NCBI GenBank assembly: GCA_900543975.1
Contig: UQTI01000022.1
Location: 1-39,279 of the forward strand
DNA: 39,279 nt
Origin: an uncultured Prevotella sp.
GTDB lineage: Bacteria > Bacteroidota > Bacteroidia > Bacteroidales > Bacteroidaceae
Direction: 5' to 3'
The position numbers were made by a program, and so were the translations under genes. This document shows, in pieces, positions 8,016 to 16,472 of this stretch (positions within the stretch are counted from its first letter, which is position 1; every line of letters begins with the position of its first letter). Under the pieces are notes generated by a model that saw nothing but the letters and a program-made list of their open reading frames with translations, had not been told where the DNA came from and did not search any database.

Positions 8016-9011
8016 ATGAGAAAATTTTTTACTCTTGCAGCATTGTGCCTCGCAGCACTGTGTGCCAACGCACAGGATGAGGCTGGTTACACCATCCGCA
8101 CACTGACATTTGAGGATGCCGACTTTAAAGGTGACCACCCTACGTTCGGTGGCGAAAAAAGCTGGTCATCGCTGATTGACGAACCTCAGTATGGCGGCCC
8201 AATGCTTTATGGCACAGGTGGTGGCGTTAGCTCTGAAGAAGAGGCTTACAAGTGGACCGACGAAAACAACACATGGCTCTCAAACACACTTTCTGAGGGT
8301 TATGGTACATGGTGCTATTGGAGCGGTGGTCACGCCATCTCCAACTATGCTTCTGCTGACATTGAAAGCAATGGCGGCTTCAATTCGCAGCTTACCGTTT
8401 TCAAGAAGAGCGATGATCTGGAACTTGTGCGCACAGGTGGCGGACACAACGGTTCTGACAACTTCGCCGTTCATTATGGCTATGCAGACAACTCTGGTTT
8501 CGGTCTTACCGAGGCTTCTCTTCCTGCATTAAAATTTGCCGACGGCACAGCAAGGGTGATCGACCACATGTATGTCAACAACATCTGCTATGCGCTCAAC
8601 TGCTACATGAACGGCAATGGCCTTACCGCAAAGATTGGTCCCGACGACTGGGTGGCTATCGTGGCAACAGGCTACAATGGTGACGAGAAGACGGGCGAGG
8701 CAAAGATCTACCTCTGCAACGGTCCTGAGAACATTGTTACCGACTGGACAAAGTTTGATCTCTCGGGTCTTGGCAAGGTTACAAAGGTGACGTTCAACGT
8801 GAAAGGCTCAAGCGACAACGGCTATGGCTTCTCTCAGCCCGCCTACTTTGCTTATGACGATGTTGCTGTGCGCTTCGATGTCTCTACAGGCATCAACAGC
8901 GTCAAGACCAACAAGCCTACCGACAACGCCTACTATGACCTTCAGGGTCGCCGCATCAACGGTCCTCAGAAGGGAATGTACATACACAACGGAAAGGTTT
9001 ATGTGAAATAA
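8016..9011 (+). CDS. DUF4465-like secreted protein of the B12 operon
   Basis: This 331-residue protein has a signal peptide (MRKFFTLAALCLAALCANAQ, type I; the position before Cys is Leu, so it is not a lipobox). The body resembles DUF4465: an early LTFEDADF, then LSEGYGTWCYWSGGHAISNY, a central NFAVHYGYAD and a late ITDWTKFDLSGLG-like strand, as in jelly-roll carbohydrate or ligand-binding folds. It ends with AYYDLQGRRINGPQKGMYIH...VYVK, the same short tail as the preceding gene. It is separated by 65 bp with no terminator and is followed by a strong terminator, so it is the last gene of the B12 operon. Codons lean to GGT, GCT and CTT more than its neighbours, hinting at high expression. A role in B12 capture is inferred from context only. 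Confidence 0.75.
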   Translation: MRKFFTLAALCLAALCANAQDEAGYTIRTLTFEDADFKGDHPTFGGEKSWSSLIDEPQYGGPMLYGTGGGVSSEEEAYKWTDENNTWLSNTLSEGYGTWCYWSGGHAISNYASADIESNGGFNSQLTVFKKSDDLELVRTGGGHNGSDNFAVHYGYADNSGFGLTEASLPALKFADGTARVIDHMYVNNICYALNCYMNGNGLTAKIGPDDWVAIVATGYNGDEKTGEAKIYLCNGPENIVTDWTKFDLSGLGKVTKVTFNVKGSSDNGYGFSQPAYFAYDDVAVRFDVSTGINSVKTNKPTDNAYYDLQGRRINGPQKGMYIHNGKVYVK

Positions 9012-9014
9012 CTC

Positions 9015-9056
9015 AAAAAGCGGGGAATGAAAGAATGCTTTCACTCCCCGCTTTTT
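9015..9056 (+). terminator. Rho-independent terminator of the B12 operon
   Basis: Arms 9015-9033 and 9038-9056 (AAAAAGCGGGGA... / ...TCCCCGCTTTTT) pair over 19 bases with one mismatch and a 4-base loop, ending in a T run. It starts 4 bases after the DUF4465 gene stop. Confidence 0.9.
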
Positions 9057-9285
9057 GAATTTTGAATTTTGAATTTTGAGTTTTGAATTTTGAGTTTTGA
9101 ATTATTGCGGCGGCTGCCGCAATTTTGAGTTTTGAATTATCGGCTTTCAGCCGATTTTGAATTAAAGAATTTTGATTTTCCTAATTCAAAACTGAACAAT
9201 TCCTAATTGCGGCAAAGCCGCAATAATTCAAAACTCAAAATTCAAAATTCAAAACTGCGCGAAGCGCAAAGCGCTTCGCGCTTAA
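9057..9285. repeat. Modular AT-rich mosaic repeat with GC hairpins, copy 1
   Basis: The stretch consists of GAATTTTGA/GAGTTTTGA octamer-like units punctuated by GC-rich hairpins: ATTGCGGCggctGCCGCAAT, CGGCTTTCAGCCG, ATTGCGGCAAAGCCGCAAT and GCGCGAAGCGC/GCGCTTCGCGC. The left half (TTTTGAATTTTGAG...) is the inverse of the right half (CTCAAAATTCAAAA), so the whole can fold back. The block at about 9171-9240 recurs almost identically at 23289-23360. It lies between two convergent genes, and its right edge runs into the 3' end of the GHL10 reading frame. Confidence 0.88.
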
Positions 9286-11074
9286 AACTCCATCCCAGCC
9301 TATGCGTCACTCCTTTTCTTCCCAGTGAGCGCACGATGTAGACACCATCGGGAAGATCTTTAACGTTTATCTTTGTGCCATTGTATGGGCGTGTTGCCAC
9401 AATGCGACCGTAGATGTTTTCGATGGTTATAAACTGAGCATCAAGGGTGGATCCTTTGGGCGGCACCGTTATGAAGGTGTTGTCGCATGGGAGCAAGGGG
9501 TTGGTGGCGAGAGCTGCTGCTCCATAACCCGCTGCTGCTTCATAACCTGCTGCTCCTTTATCCATCGAAGCGGTAGCATCGTAACCGGCCAGGTCATAGC
9601 CTGTAGGTTCTATGCCTTCCTGCTGCAAGGGTGCGCTCTCGTTGCCGTAGCGGTCGGTTGCTGTTACGGCATAATGGCGTGAAGGGTCTGTGGGGATGGC
9701 AAGTTGCCAACGTTGCAGACGTGTGGCGATGAGGTTCTCTGCCTTTTCCGTGTTGACGGGGTAGGAGCGTGACGAGTAGACGTTGTAGCGTGTCATCACC
9801 GTGTCGCGGTCGGCAGGTGTCCATGACAGCACGCTTGTGGTAAGCCCGTCTTTTCCTTTTGCTTCTTGGGTTGTTATGGTGAGCGCCGATGGGGTGGCGG
9901 GTGTCTTTGCCCGCTCCCATGTCATCGGCGGAATGAGGGCTGGCGTATGGTCAAAGCGCGATGCGAAACTGTAGATGCCCTTGGTGTTGTCGGTGAAAAA
10001 CTTGGAGCGGAAGAAGGCATGTCCCATGCCGTAGGAGCGCAGCACCTCCATCTCGCGTGTAATGTCGATGAGGGGCCAGTTTTTCTCGCGTGGCGACATG
10101 AAATAGATGCCGAGGCCCGGTGCTATGATGCGGCCGTGGCTCTGCTCTGCCCAGTCGATGGCGAAGGGGTAGAAATGGTTGTCGCGAAAATACATCATGG
10201 GGAACAGCTCGTCCATCAGTCCGTCGCGAAGCCATCCCTGTGCATCCTGGCACACCCTGGTGTAGGCGTTCCAGCCGTTGCTGCAATAGCGTGACAGGTC
10301 GTCGGCCTTGCCTATGGGTGAGCAGCTCATCTTTACCCATGGCTTCAGGGCCTTAACCTTCATCGACACCTTGCGCACGATGTTGGTGATGAAGCGGCGT
10401 CCCTGTTCGCGGCTCACCTTTATGTTCCATGTCTCTGGGTAACGAATGTAGTCGAGGTGTATGCCGTCGATGTCGTAACGACGGGTTATCTCGTCACACA
10501 GACGAGCGATATAATCGGCTGTGCCTTGCTTCTCAGGATCCATGAAGCCGTCGGGGCCAATCTTCTTTATGAGCTTGGGGTAGCGTCGGCGCAATGTGCG
10601 GCATCCTAAAGCGTCCCATTTGCCCACGGGTATGGCGACCACCCATGCGTGTAGCTCCATGCCACGATGGTGACACTCGTCGATGGCAAACTTGAGCGCG
10701 TCATATCCCGGACTCTTGCCCGGACATCCCGACAGACATCCGTCCCATGGCTCCAGCTGCGAGGGATAGATGGTGGTGGCGCGTATGCGTGTCTGCAACA
10801 GCACGGTGTTGATGCCTGCTTGCTGCAAGCGGTCGAGGATGTGGCGCATCTCTTGCTTCTGCTTCTCTATGGACCGTGCCGACTGGGCGTAGCAGTGGGG
10901 CCAGTCAAGTCCGCCGATGGTGGTGAGCCATACCGCTCTCACCTCATGCTTGGGTTGAGGCCCACTAAACGTTGCTGTCTGTGCCTTGGCTGTGACTGAG
11001 AACAGTGAGCAAACGATAATGCTCCACATTGCAAGCACCGTTAACGTGTGCCATGTCGTTTTCTTTTCTTTCAT
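9242..11074 (-). CDS. Glycosyl hydrolase-like 10 (GHL10/DUF187) family secreted protein
   Basis: The mature protein starts after a hydrophobic signal segment (VLAMWSIIVCSLFSVTAKA) and opens with KHEVRAVWLTTIGGLDWP, the hallmark of GHL10 (PF02638) TIM-barrel proteins. Further motifs are INTVLLQTRIRATTIYPS, ELHAWVV, YDIDGIHLDYIRYP and DELFPMMYFRDN. Relatives act on bacterial cell-wall or exopolysaccharide glycans; the substrate is unknown. After the barrel come an FN3-like region (about 390-490), a low-complexity Gly/Ala/Tyr linker (about 495-530) and a C-terminal sorting-like domain ending NVKDLPDGVYIVRSLG. The last dozen residues (REALCASRSFEF) are encoded by the palindromic repeat. I prefer the ATG at 11074 because the upstream ATG at 11083 overlaps a TAATTTTG promoter-like box (complement of 11081-11088). 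Confidence 0.88.
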   Translation of the reverse strand: MKEKKTTWHTLTVLAMWSIIVCSLFSVTAKAQTATFSGPQPKHEVRAVWLTTIGGLDWPHCYAQSARSIEKQKQEMRHILDRLQQAGINTVLLQTRIRATTIYPSQLEPWDGCLSGCPGKSPGYDALKFAIDECHHRGMELHAWVVAIPVGKWDALGCRTLRRRYPKLIKKIGPDGFMDPEKQGTADYIARLCDEITRRYDIDGIHLDYIRYPETWNIKVSREQGRRFITNIVRKVSMKVKALKPWVKMSCSPIGKADDLSRYCSNGWNAYTRVCQDAQGWLRDGLMDELFPMMYFRDNHFYPFAIDWAEQSHGRIIAPGLGIYFMSPREKNWPLIDITREMEVLRSYGMGHAFFRSKFFTDNTKGIYSFASRFDHTPALIPPMTWERAKTPATPSALTITTQEAKGKDGLTTSVLSWTPADRDTVMTRYNVYSSRSYPVNTEKAENLIATRLQRWQLAIPTDPSRHYAVTATDRYGNESAPLQQEGIEPTGYDLAGYDATASMDKGAAGYEAAAGYGAAALATNPLLPCDNTFITVPPKGSTLDAQFITIENIYGRIVATRPYNGTKINVKDLPDGVYIVRSLGRKGVTHRLGWSFKREALCASRSFEF

Positions 11075-11192
11075 ATCGTGCAAAATTAATGAAAAAAAGA
11101 CGAAACCCTTGCGTTTTTGTCATAAATAAAAATTTTTATCTGATGCCTTGGAAGGTAAGGATAAGACATCAGCATAAATAACTTGCGTAATG

Positions 11193-11224
11193 TTGTTGCG
11201 TCTCAGATATATTTTGTAATTTTG
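11193..11224 (+). promoter_or_regulatory. Promoter of the cstA-like gene
   Basis: TTG at 11193-11195 and TAATTTTG at 11217-11224 are 21 nt apart, close to the Bacteroidetes consensus. The box lies about 100 nt before the start codon at 11326, leaving a leader with no recognisable riboswitch. Confidence 0.6.
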
Positions 11225-11325
11225 CATGTCAATTTAAAACCTACAAGTCGTTTCTTGTAAGAAAACGTTATAAAAACGTGGGCGGTGACGATAATTGAAA
11301 ACGAAACAACAATAAATTTAAAAAA

Positions 11326-12834
11326 ATGATATCTTTCACTCTCAGCTTGTTAGCATTGATCGTAGGCTATCTGGTCTACGGAAAGTTTGTAGAACGAGTG
11401 TTCGGCCCCGATGACCGCCCCACGCCCGCCGTGTCAAAAGCCGACGGCATCGACTATGTGGTGTTGCCAGGCTGGAAAATATTTATGATCCAGTTTCTTA
11501 ACATCGCTGGCACAGGCCCCATCTTCGGCGCCATCATGGGTGCATGGTATGGTCCTGTGGCTTATCTGTGGATTATGCTTGGCTGCATCTTTGCAGGAGC
11601 CATGCACGACTATATGATCGGCATGCTCTCTGTTAGAAATGGAGGTGTGGGTCTGCCCGAGCTTGTGGGCAAGTATCTTGGCAATCGCACAAAGAAGGTA
11701 AACCTTGTGTTCACCGTGTTGCTGCTCATGATGGTGGGCGTGGTCTTTGTGTACAGTCCGGCAATCATTCTCCACGGCATCGGCGGTTCCGTGATGATGT
11801 GGATAGTTATCATTTTTATCTATTACATCATTGCCACCATGCTCCCCATCGACAAGATCATAGGCAAGGTCTATCCGCTTTTCGCCTTCTCTCTCTTGTT
11901 CATGGCTGTGGCGCTGATGATAGGTCTGTTTGTGAAGATGCCGCAGCTGCCCGAACTGTGGAGCGACCTCAGCAAGAGCAATCTCAACAGCACCCCAACA
12001 TGGTTAGGCACAGATAGTTACATGTCTAAGAACCCGCTGTTCCCATGCCTCTTCCTCACCATCGCCTGTGGAGCCATCAGCGGGTTCCACGCCACACAGA
12101 GTCCGCTCATGGCCCGCTGCATGAAGAGCGAGCGCTACGGTCGCCCCATCTTCTACGGCGCCATGATAACCGAGGGCATCGTGGCTCTCATCTGGGCCAC
12201 CGTGTCGATGTATTTCTTCTATTATGGCGGTTGGCGCGAGGTCGTGCCTGCTGCTGTGGCCGACCAGTTCATAGCTCAAGCCGATGGCGGCAAGTCGCTC
12301 ATCCAGTTCTTCTCCGCTCCCGAGGTCGTGGAGCATGTGTGCTCAGGATGGCTCGGCATGTTTGGTGGCTTGTTGGCACTTCTCGGTGTTGTGGCAGCAC
12401 CTATCACCAGTGGCGACACCGCCTTCCGTAGCGCCCGTCTTATCGTTGCCGAGGCGTTGGGCATAGACCAGCGTGCCATACGCCGCCGTCTCTATATCTG
12501 CATTCCTATGTTCGTTGCTGCCGTGCTCTTGCTTGTGTGGCAGATGGAAAACCCTGACGGCTTCAACGTTATCTGGCAATATTTTGGTTGGGCGAACCAG
12601 ACGCTCAGCGTGTTCACCCTGTGGGCGCTCACCGTCTATCTCGTGGAGCAGAAGAAACGTTATGTCATGACGCTCATCCCCGCCCTGTTCATGACCACCG
12701 TGTGCTCAACGTTTATCTTCGTGTCAAACCAGGCGTTCGGTCTGCAAGGATGGGTTGGCTATGGTCTTGGTCTCGCTGTCTTTGCCGTGGCTATAATATG
12801 GTTTGTTTGGTGGAAGAAGCACGCTGCTGTGTGA
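11326..12834 (+). CDS. cstA: CstA-family carbon starvation protein (peptide/pyruvate transporter)
   Basis: This 502-residue polytopic membrane protein has about 12-14 hydrophobic segments. Conserved CstA features are VLPGWKIFMIQFLNIAGTGP, GAIMGAWYGPVAYLWI, FAGAMHDYMIGMLSVRNGG, HATQSPLMARCM, PITSGDTAFRSARLIVAE and YFGWANQTLSVFTLW. CstA proteins import peptides or pyruvate in other bacteria; which applies here is unknown. It matches the short form common in Bacteroidetes rather than the about 700-residue E. coli CstA. The gene stands alone with its own promoter and a downstream hairpin. Confidence 0.93.
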   Translation: MISFTLSLLALIVGYLVYGKFVERVFGPDDRPTPAVSKADGIDYVVLPGWKIFMIQFLNIAGTGPIFGAIMGAWYGPVAYLWIMLGCIFAGAMHDYMIGMLSVRNGGVGLPELVGKYLGNRTKKVNLVFTVLLLMMVGVVFVYSPAIILHGIGGSVMMWIVIIFIYYIIATMLPIDKIIGKVYPLFAFSLLFMAVALMIGLFVKMPQLPELWSDLSKSNLNSTPTWLGTDSYMSKNPLFPCLFLTIACGAISGFHATQSPLMARCMKSERYGRPIFYGAMITEGIVALIWATVSMYFFYYGGWREVVPAAVADQFIAQADGGKSLIQFFSAPEVVEHVCSGWLGMFGGLLALLGVVAAPITSGDTAFRSARLIVAEALGIDQRAIRRRLYICIPMFVAAVLLLVWQMENPDGFNVIWQYFGWANQTLSVFTLWALTVYLVEQKKRYVMTLIPALFMTTVCSTFIFVSNQAFGLQGWVGYGLGLAVFAVAIIWFVWWKKHAAV

Positions 12835-12891
12835 AAAAAAACAGAATAATAAGCTAAAATATAATTTTCTGCCCTTTTGGGCGTTATATAT

Positions 12892-12955
12892 AATAAGGTG
12901 AGGCGACATGCACTGGTGACATGCCGCCTCATTGATGTTTACACCTTATTTTAAA
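12892..12955 (+). terminator. Nested hairpin, probable terminator of cstA
   Basis: An outer stem AATAAGGTG (12892-12900) pairs with CACCTTATT (12942-12950). Inside it AGGCGACATG (12901-12910) pairs with CATGCCGCCT (12920-12929) with one mismatch. A T-rich tail follows. The sequence ATATATAATAAGGTG at its 5' side is repeated in the hairpin at 27871-27885. Confidence 0.65.
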
Positions 12956-12984
12956 CAGGAATATTTTAAACAAGAAAGATAAGT

Positions 12985-13479
12985 ATGATGAAGAAACTTT
13001 ACGCATTGGTTGCCGCGCTGATGGTGTCGGTAGCCGCAAACGCACAGTTTGAGCAAGGAAAAATTTATATGAACGGTTCGCTCACTGGTCTCAACATGAG
13101 CTACAGCGGCAACACAAAGTTTAACATGGGTGCTTCGGGTCAGATGGGTTACATGGTGGCCGACGACTGGCTCGTTTACGGATCGCTGGCTTACAACCAC
13201 TATGGCTCAAAGGACATCAGCGACACCTACTCGTTTGGTGTTGGCGGCCGCTACTACATTGAGCAGAACGGCATCTATCTCGGCATGAACTGCAAGCTGG
13301 CTCACGCCAAGGGTTACACCGATGTGATGCCTGGCTTCGAGGTGGGCTATGCTTACTTCCTCAGCCGCACCGTGACCCTTGAGCCTGCCATCTACTATGA
13401 CCAGTCGTTCAAGAGCCACAGCGACTATTCGACCGTTGGCTTCAAGGTGGGTATCGGCGTTTATCTGTTCAACGACTAA
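12985..13479 (+). CDS. Small outer-membrane beta-barrel protein
   Basis: A signal peptide (MKKLYALVAALMVSVAANA) precedes a 145-residue mature domain of alternating hydrophobic/polar strands: GKIYMNGSLTGLNMSY, GQMGYMVADDWLVYGSLAYN, SFGVGGRYYIEQNGIYLG, VGYAYFLSRTVTLEPAIYY and VGFKVGIGVYLF. The pattern fits an eight-stranded OmpW/OMP_b-brl-type barrel. The function is not known. Its stop is only 9 bp before recR, so it is probably the first gene of the recR-GT2-GNAT transcription unit, an odd pairing of an envelope protein with a recombination mediator. Confidence 0.82.
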   Translation: MMKKLYALVAALMVSVAANAQFEQGKIYMNGSLTGLNMSYSGNTKFNMGASGQMGYMVADDWLVYGSLAYNHYGSKDISDTYSFGVGGRYYIEQNGIYLGMNCKLAHAKGYTDVMPGFEVGYAYFLSRTVTLEPAIYYDQSFKSHSDYSTVGFKVGIGVYLFND

Positions 13480-13488
13480 CGGCCACTG

Positions 13489-14109
13489 ATGATAGAACAA
13501 AACTATCCCTCACAGCTTCTCGACGATGCTGTGGGCGAATTGTCAAAGTTGCCTGGCGTGGGACGTAAGACAGCCCTGCGCCTGGCACTCTTCTTGTTGA
13601 GGCAGAGCACCGACAGCGTCGACGCGTTTGCCGGAGCGATAAGCAAGATGCGGCATGAGGTGCGCTATTGTCGTGTGTGTCACAACATCAGCGACACCGA
13701 CATCTGTCCCATCTGCGCCAACCCCAAACGCGACACTCGCACGATATGTGTGGTGGAGAACATTCGCGACGTGATGGCGGTGGAGAACACGCAGCAGTAT
13801 GGCGGCCTCTACCATGTGCTCGGTGGCGTAATCTCACCAATGGACGGCGTGGGACCTTCAGACCTTGCCATCGACTCGCTCGTGGAGCGTGTGGCCAGCG
13901 GCGAGGTGGAGGAGGTCATCCTGGCGCTCAGTCCGACGATGGAGGGCGACACCACCAATTTCTTCATATCGCGTAAGCTCGCACCTTATGATGTGAGGAT
14001 AAGCGTCATCGCGCGTGGCATCTCCGTGGGCGATGAGCTGGAGTATACCGATGAGGTGACGCTTGGACGTGCCATCATCAACCGAACAGAAATGAAAAAA
14101 GACAAATGA
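13489..14109 (+). CDS. recR: Recombination mediator protein RecR
   Basis: The 206-residue length is standard for RecR. The N-terminal helix-hairpin-helix (LSKLPGVGRKTALRLALFLL, about residues 17-36) is followed by a C4 zinc finger (CRVCHNISDTDICPICANP, about 59-77), then a Toprim domain (TICVVENIRDVMAVE ... LGGVISPMDGVGPSDL) and a C-terminal ISVIARGISVGDELEYTDEVTLGRAI block. RecR acts with RecO and RecF to load RecA on single-stranded gaps. The downstream gene overlaps it by 4 bp (ATGA). Confidence 0.97.
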   Translation: MIEQNYPSQLLDDAVGELSKLPGVGRKTALRLALFLLRQSTDSVDAFAGAISKMRHEVRYCRVCHNISDTDICPICANPKRDTRTICVVENIRDVMAVENTQQYGGLYHVLGGVISPMDGVGPSDLAIDSLVERVASGEVEEVILALSPTMEGDTTNFFISRKLAPYDVRISVIARGISVGDELEYTDEVTLGRAIINRTEMKKDK

Positions 14110-14636
14110 AACGTACACAACACATCCTTTTCATAAGTGCCGTTGTGCCTCTCACCATAGTGGCGTTGGCTGTCGTGCTCTTTGAGACCGACCTTCTGCC
14201 CTGTGGCGTGCTCCGAGGTCAACAGGTCAACTTCGAGTTTGTGGCAGCGGTGGCGATGGAGATCCTTACCGTCGCCTTCATTCCTCTGGCCTTGAAACTC
14301 TTTAAGCTGCGTGCTGTGGCTAAGCGTCTGCGCACACCCCAGGCCTTGCTCTGCCTTGGTTCTCTGCGTCTGGCCATGCTCACGGTGCCCATGGTTGTCA
14401 ACACCCTGCTTTATTATCTTTTCATGAATGTCGCCTTTGGCTATCTGGCCATCATCCTGGCGCTGTGTATCTTCTTCGTGTTCCCGTCAATGTCGCGCTG
14501 TGAGGCAGAGGTTGGCATGGGTGGAGATGAAGATGGGCTTGGCGATGCAGCCGGCGAACCGGCCGATGCAGCCGGCAATCATGCCGATGCAGCCGGCGAG
14601 CTTGGCGACAACAATGAAGGCAAGTCAGCACTTTAA
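14106..14636 (+). CDS. Hypothetical membrane protein with Ala/Asp heptad repeats
   Basis: The protein has four predicted hydrophobic helices (about residues 5-23, 40-62, 80-100 and 105-125) and a hydrophilic tail. The tail carries three 7-residue repeats, DAAGEPA, DAAGNHA and DAAGELG (encoded by 21-bp DNA repeats at about 14543-14605). I do not recognise a family. It starts inside the recR stop codon (ATGA), so translation is probably coupled, and it precedes a glycosyltransferase by 12 bp. The repeat tail may vary in copy number between strains. Confidence 0.7.
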   Translation: MKRTQHILFISAVVPLTIVALAVVLFETDLLPCGVLRGQQVNFEFVAAVAMEILTVAFIPLALKLFKLRAVAKRLRTPQALLCLGSLRLAMLTVPMVVNTLLYYLFMNVAFGYLAIILALCIFFVFPSMSRCEAEVGMGGDEDGLGDAAGEPADAAGNHADAAGELGDNNEGKSAL

Positions 14637-14648
14637 CACGCTTTTCCA

Positions 14649-15836
14649 TTGAAACTCTCTGTAATTATTGTCAACTACAACGTTAAGTTTTATCTCGAGC
14701 AATGTCTGTTGTCGGTCTTTAAGGCGACAAAAAACATTGCTACGGAGGTGTTTGTTGTTGACAATCACTCGCGCGACGGATCGGTCGATTATCTCACCGA
14801 CCGCTTTCCTTCAGTCAACATTATAAGCAGCAACCACAATCTCGGTTTTGCACGCGCCAACAACATTGCCATCCGACAATGTTCGGGCGACTATGTGCTG
14901 TTGCTCAACCCCGACACCATCGTTGGCGAGAACGCTCTCGACGAGGTCGTGGCGTTCATGGATGCCCATCCTAAGGCAGGAGGGGTAGGGGTGTGTATGC
15001 TCAAGGTAGACGGCACACCTGCCATGGAGTCGCGCCGCGGCTTCCCAACACCGCTAACCGCCTTCTACAAGATGAGCGGTCTGTGTGCCCGCTTCCCTAA
15101 GAGCCGTCGCTTCGGCCATTATTATATGGGTTACCTGCCGTGGAGCAGCGCCGAGCGCATAGAGGTCATCAGTGGGGCTTTCTGCATGGTGCGTCATGAG
15201 GCTCTCGACAAGATAGGGCTGCTCGATGAAGATTTCTTTATGTATGGCGAGGACATAGACCTTTCGTATCGTCTGCTTAAGGGGGGCTATGAAAACTGGT
15301 ATGTGCCGGCCCGCATTCTCCATTATAAGGGTGAGAGCACGCACAAGTCGTCGTTTGCTTATGTCCATGTGTTCTACGATGCCATGTTCATCTTCTTCCG
15401 AAAACATTATGGCCACTTGTCCTTGCTCTTCAGTGTGCCCGTCAAGGGTGCCATCTTGGTCAAGGCCACGGCAGCTCTGTTTAAGATGCTGATTGGGCGT
15501 GTGCGAAAGAGCTTGGGTTTCTTCAGTCGTAACAGGGTGGCAACAACGTCTTATGTCTTCATTGGCTGTAACGATGCTCTTGAGCGTTGTCGCAAGATAG
15601 CGCGCAAGAAAGGTCTCGATGCCACGTTCCATGAAGGCACGGCTGAAAGCTTGCCCCGTGGACATGTGGACATGCCGATGCCTAAGGGCGATGTGGTGGC
15701 GGTCTACGATGTCTGCTCTTATAGCTATGAACAGATCTTCGACATCTTTGCTAACGACGACAACAAGGACGTGGGCATTGGAACTTTCGACAAGACAACA
15801 GGCACGATCATAACATGTGAGGAGGTGCTGAGATGA
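14649..15836 (+). CDS. Glycosyltransferase family 2
   Basis: The N-terminal GT-A domain opens with LSVIIVNYNVKFYLEQCLLS and shows VFVVDNHSRDGSVDYL, NLGFARANNIAIRQ, the metal-binding LLNPDT (in place of DxD), and LDEDFFMYGEDIDLSYRLLKGG. This is the rhamnosyltransferase-like GT2 pattern used in lipopolysaccharide or capsule assembly. After about residue 260 comes an amphipathic segment and a roughly 90-residue C-terminal domain (SYVFIGCNDALERCRKIA...) common in Bacteroidales homologues. The start is TTG at 14649; no ATG gives the first beta-strand. It overlaps the next gene by 4 bp. Donor and acceptor sugars are unknown. Confidence 0.9.
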   Translation: MKLSVIIVNYNVKFYLEQCLLSVFKATKNIATEVFVVDNHSRDGSVDYLTDRFPSVNIISSNHNLGFARANNIAIRQCSGDYVLLLNPDTIVGENALDEVVAFMDAHPKAGGVGVCMLKVDGTPAMESRRGFPTPLTAFYKMSGLCARFPKSRRFGHYYMGYLPWSSAERIEVISGAFCMVRHEALDKIGLLDEDFFMYGEDIDLSYRLLKGGYENWYVPARILHYKGESTHKSSFAYVHVFYDAMFIFFRKHYGHLSLLFSVPVKGAILVKATAALFKMLIGRVRKSLGFFSRNRVATTSYVFIGCNDALERCRKIARKKGLDATFHEGTAESLPRGHVDMPMPKGDVVAVYDVCSYSYEQIFDIFANDDNKDVGIGTFDKTTGTIITCEEVLR

Positions 15837-16456
15837 ACAGGGACGAGAAAAAAGATATAAGCCTTCAAGAGGATATGAGCCTTAACGCAGAAAGGGGCCT
15901 TAATGCAGAAAAGAGCCTTAACGCAGAAAAGAACCTTAACGCTGAAACGGCCATGGCTGTTGTTCGTCTCCGAGCAATGGAACCCGAAGACCTCGATGCT
16001 CTCTACCGCATAGAGAACGACCGCGACGTGTGGGATGTGGGAGAGAACAACGTGCCTTATTCGAGATACATCTTGCACGATTACATTGCCAACGCCTCGG
16101 CAGATATTTATGCCGACAAGCAGGTGCGCATGGTTGTGGAGAACGAAGAAGGCCAACTGGTGGGCGTTGCCGATGTGGTGAATTTCTGTCCATCTCACGC
16201 AAGGGCAGAGGTGAGCATCGTTATTTGTCGCGAACACCGGAAAAAAGGCTACGCAAGGGCTGCGATAAGGCAAATTATGGAGTATGCTCTTCGTACGCTT
16301 CATCTCCATCAACTCTATGCCGTTGTGCGTGAGGATAATATGCCGTCTCTGAATCTGTTCTCGTCGCTTGGCTTTAAGAGCAAAATGGTGCTTGAAGACT
16401 GGCTTTTCGATGGCAAAGACTACCATAATGCGGTGGTAATGCAATTTTTTTTGTAA
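15833..16456 (+). CDS. GNAT-family N-acetyltransferase with repetitive N-terminal extension
   Basis: The GNAT domain occupies about residues 44-207: VRLRAMEPEDLDALYRIEND, the acetyl-CoA loop REHRKKGYARAAIRQIMEYA, and VREDNMPSLNLFSSLGFK. It resembles the SpeG/RimJ-like group that acetylates amines or peptides. The first 43 residues are a hydrophilic extension of SLNAEK/GLNAEK-type hexapeptide repeats, encoded by 18-bp DNA repeats at about 15876-15947. A later start without these repeats (for example the Met at about residue 41) would still give a full GNAT domain, so the extension may be dispensable. ATGA overlap with the GT2 gene implies coupled translation. Confidence 0.88.
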   Translation: MNRDEKKDISLQEDMSLNAERGLNAEKSLNAEKNLNAETAMAVVRLRAMEPEDLDALYRIENDRDVWDVGENNVPYSRYILHDYIANASADIYADKQVRMVVENEEGQLVGVADVVNFCPSHARAEVSIVICREHRKKGYARAAIRQIMEYALRTLHLHQLYAVVREDNMPSLNLFSSLGFKSKMVLEDWLFDGKDYHNAVVMQFFL

Positions 16457-16472
16457 AAAAGTTGTCGAAAAA

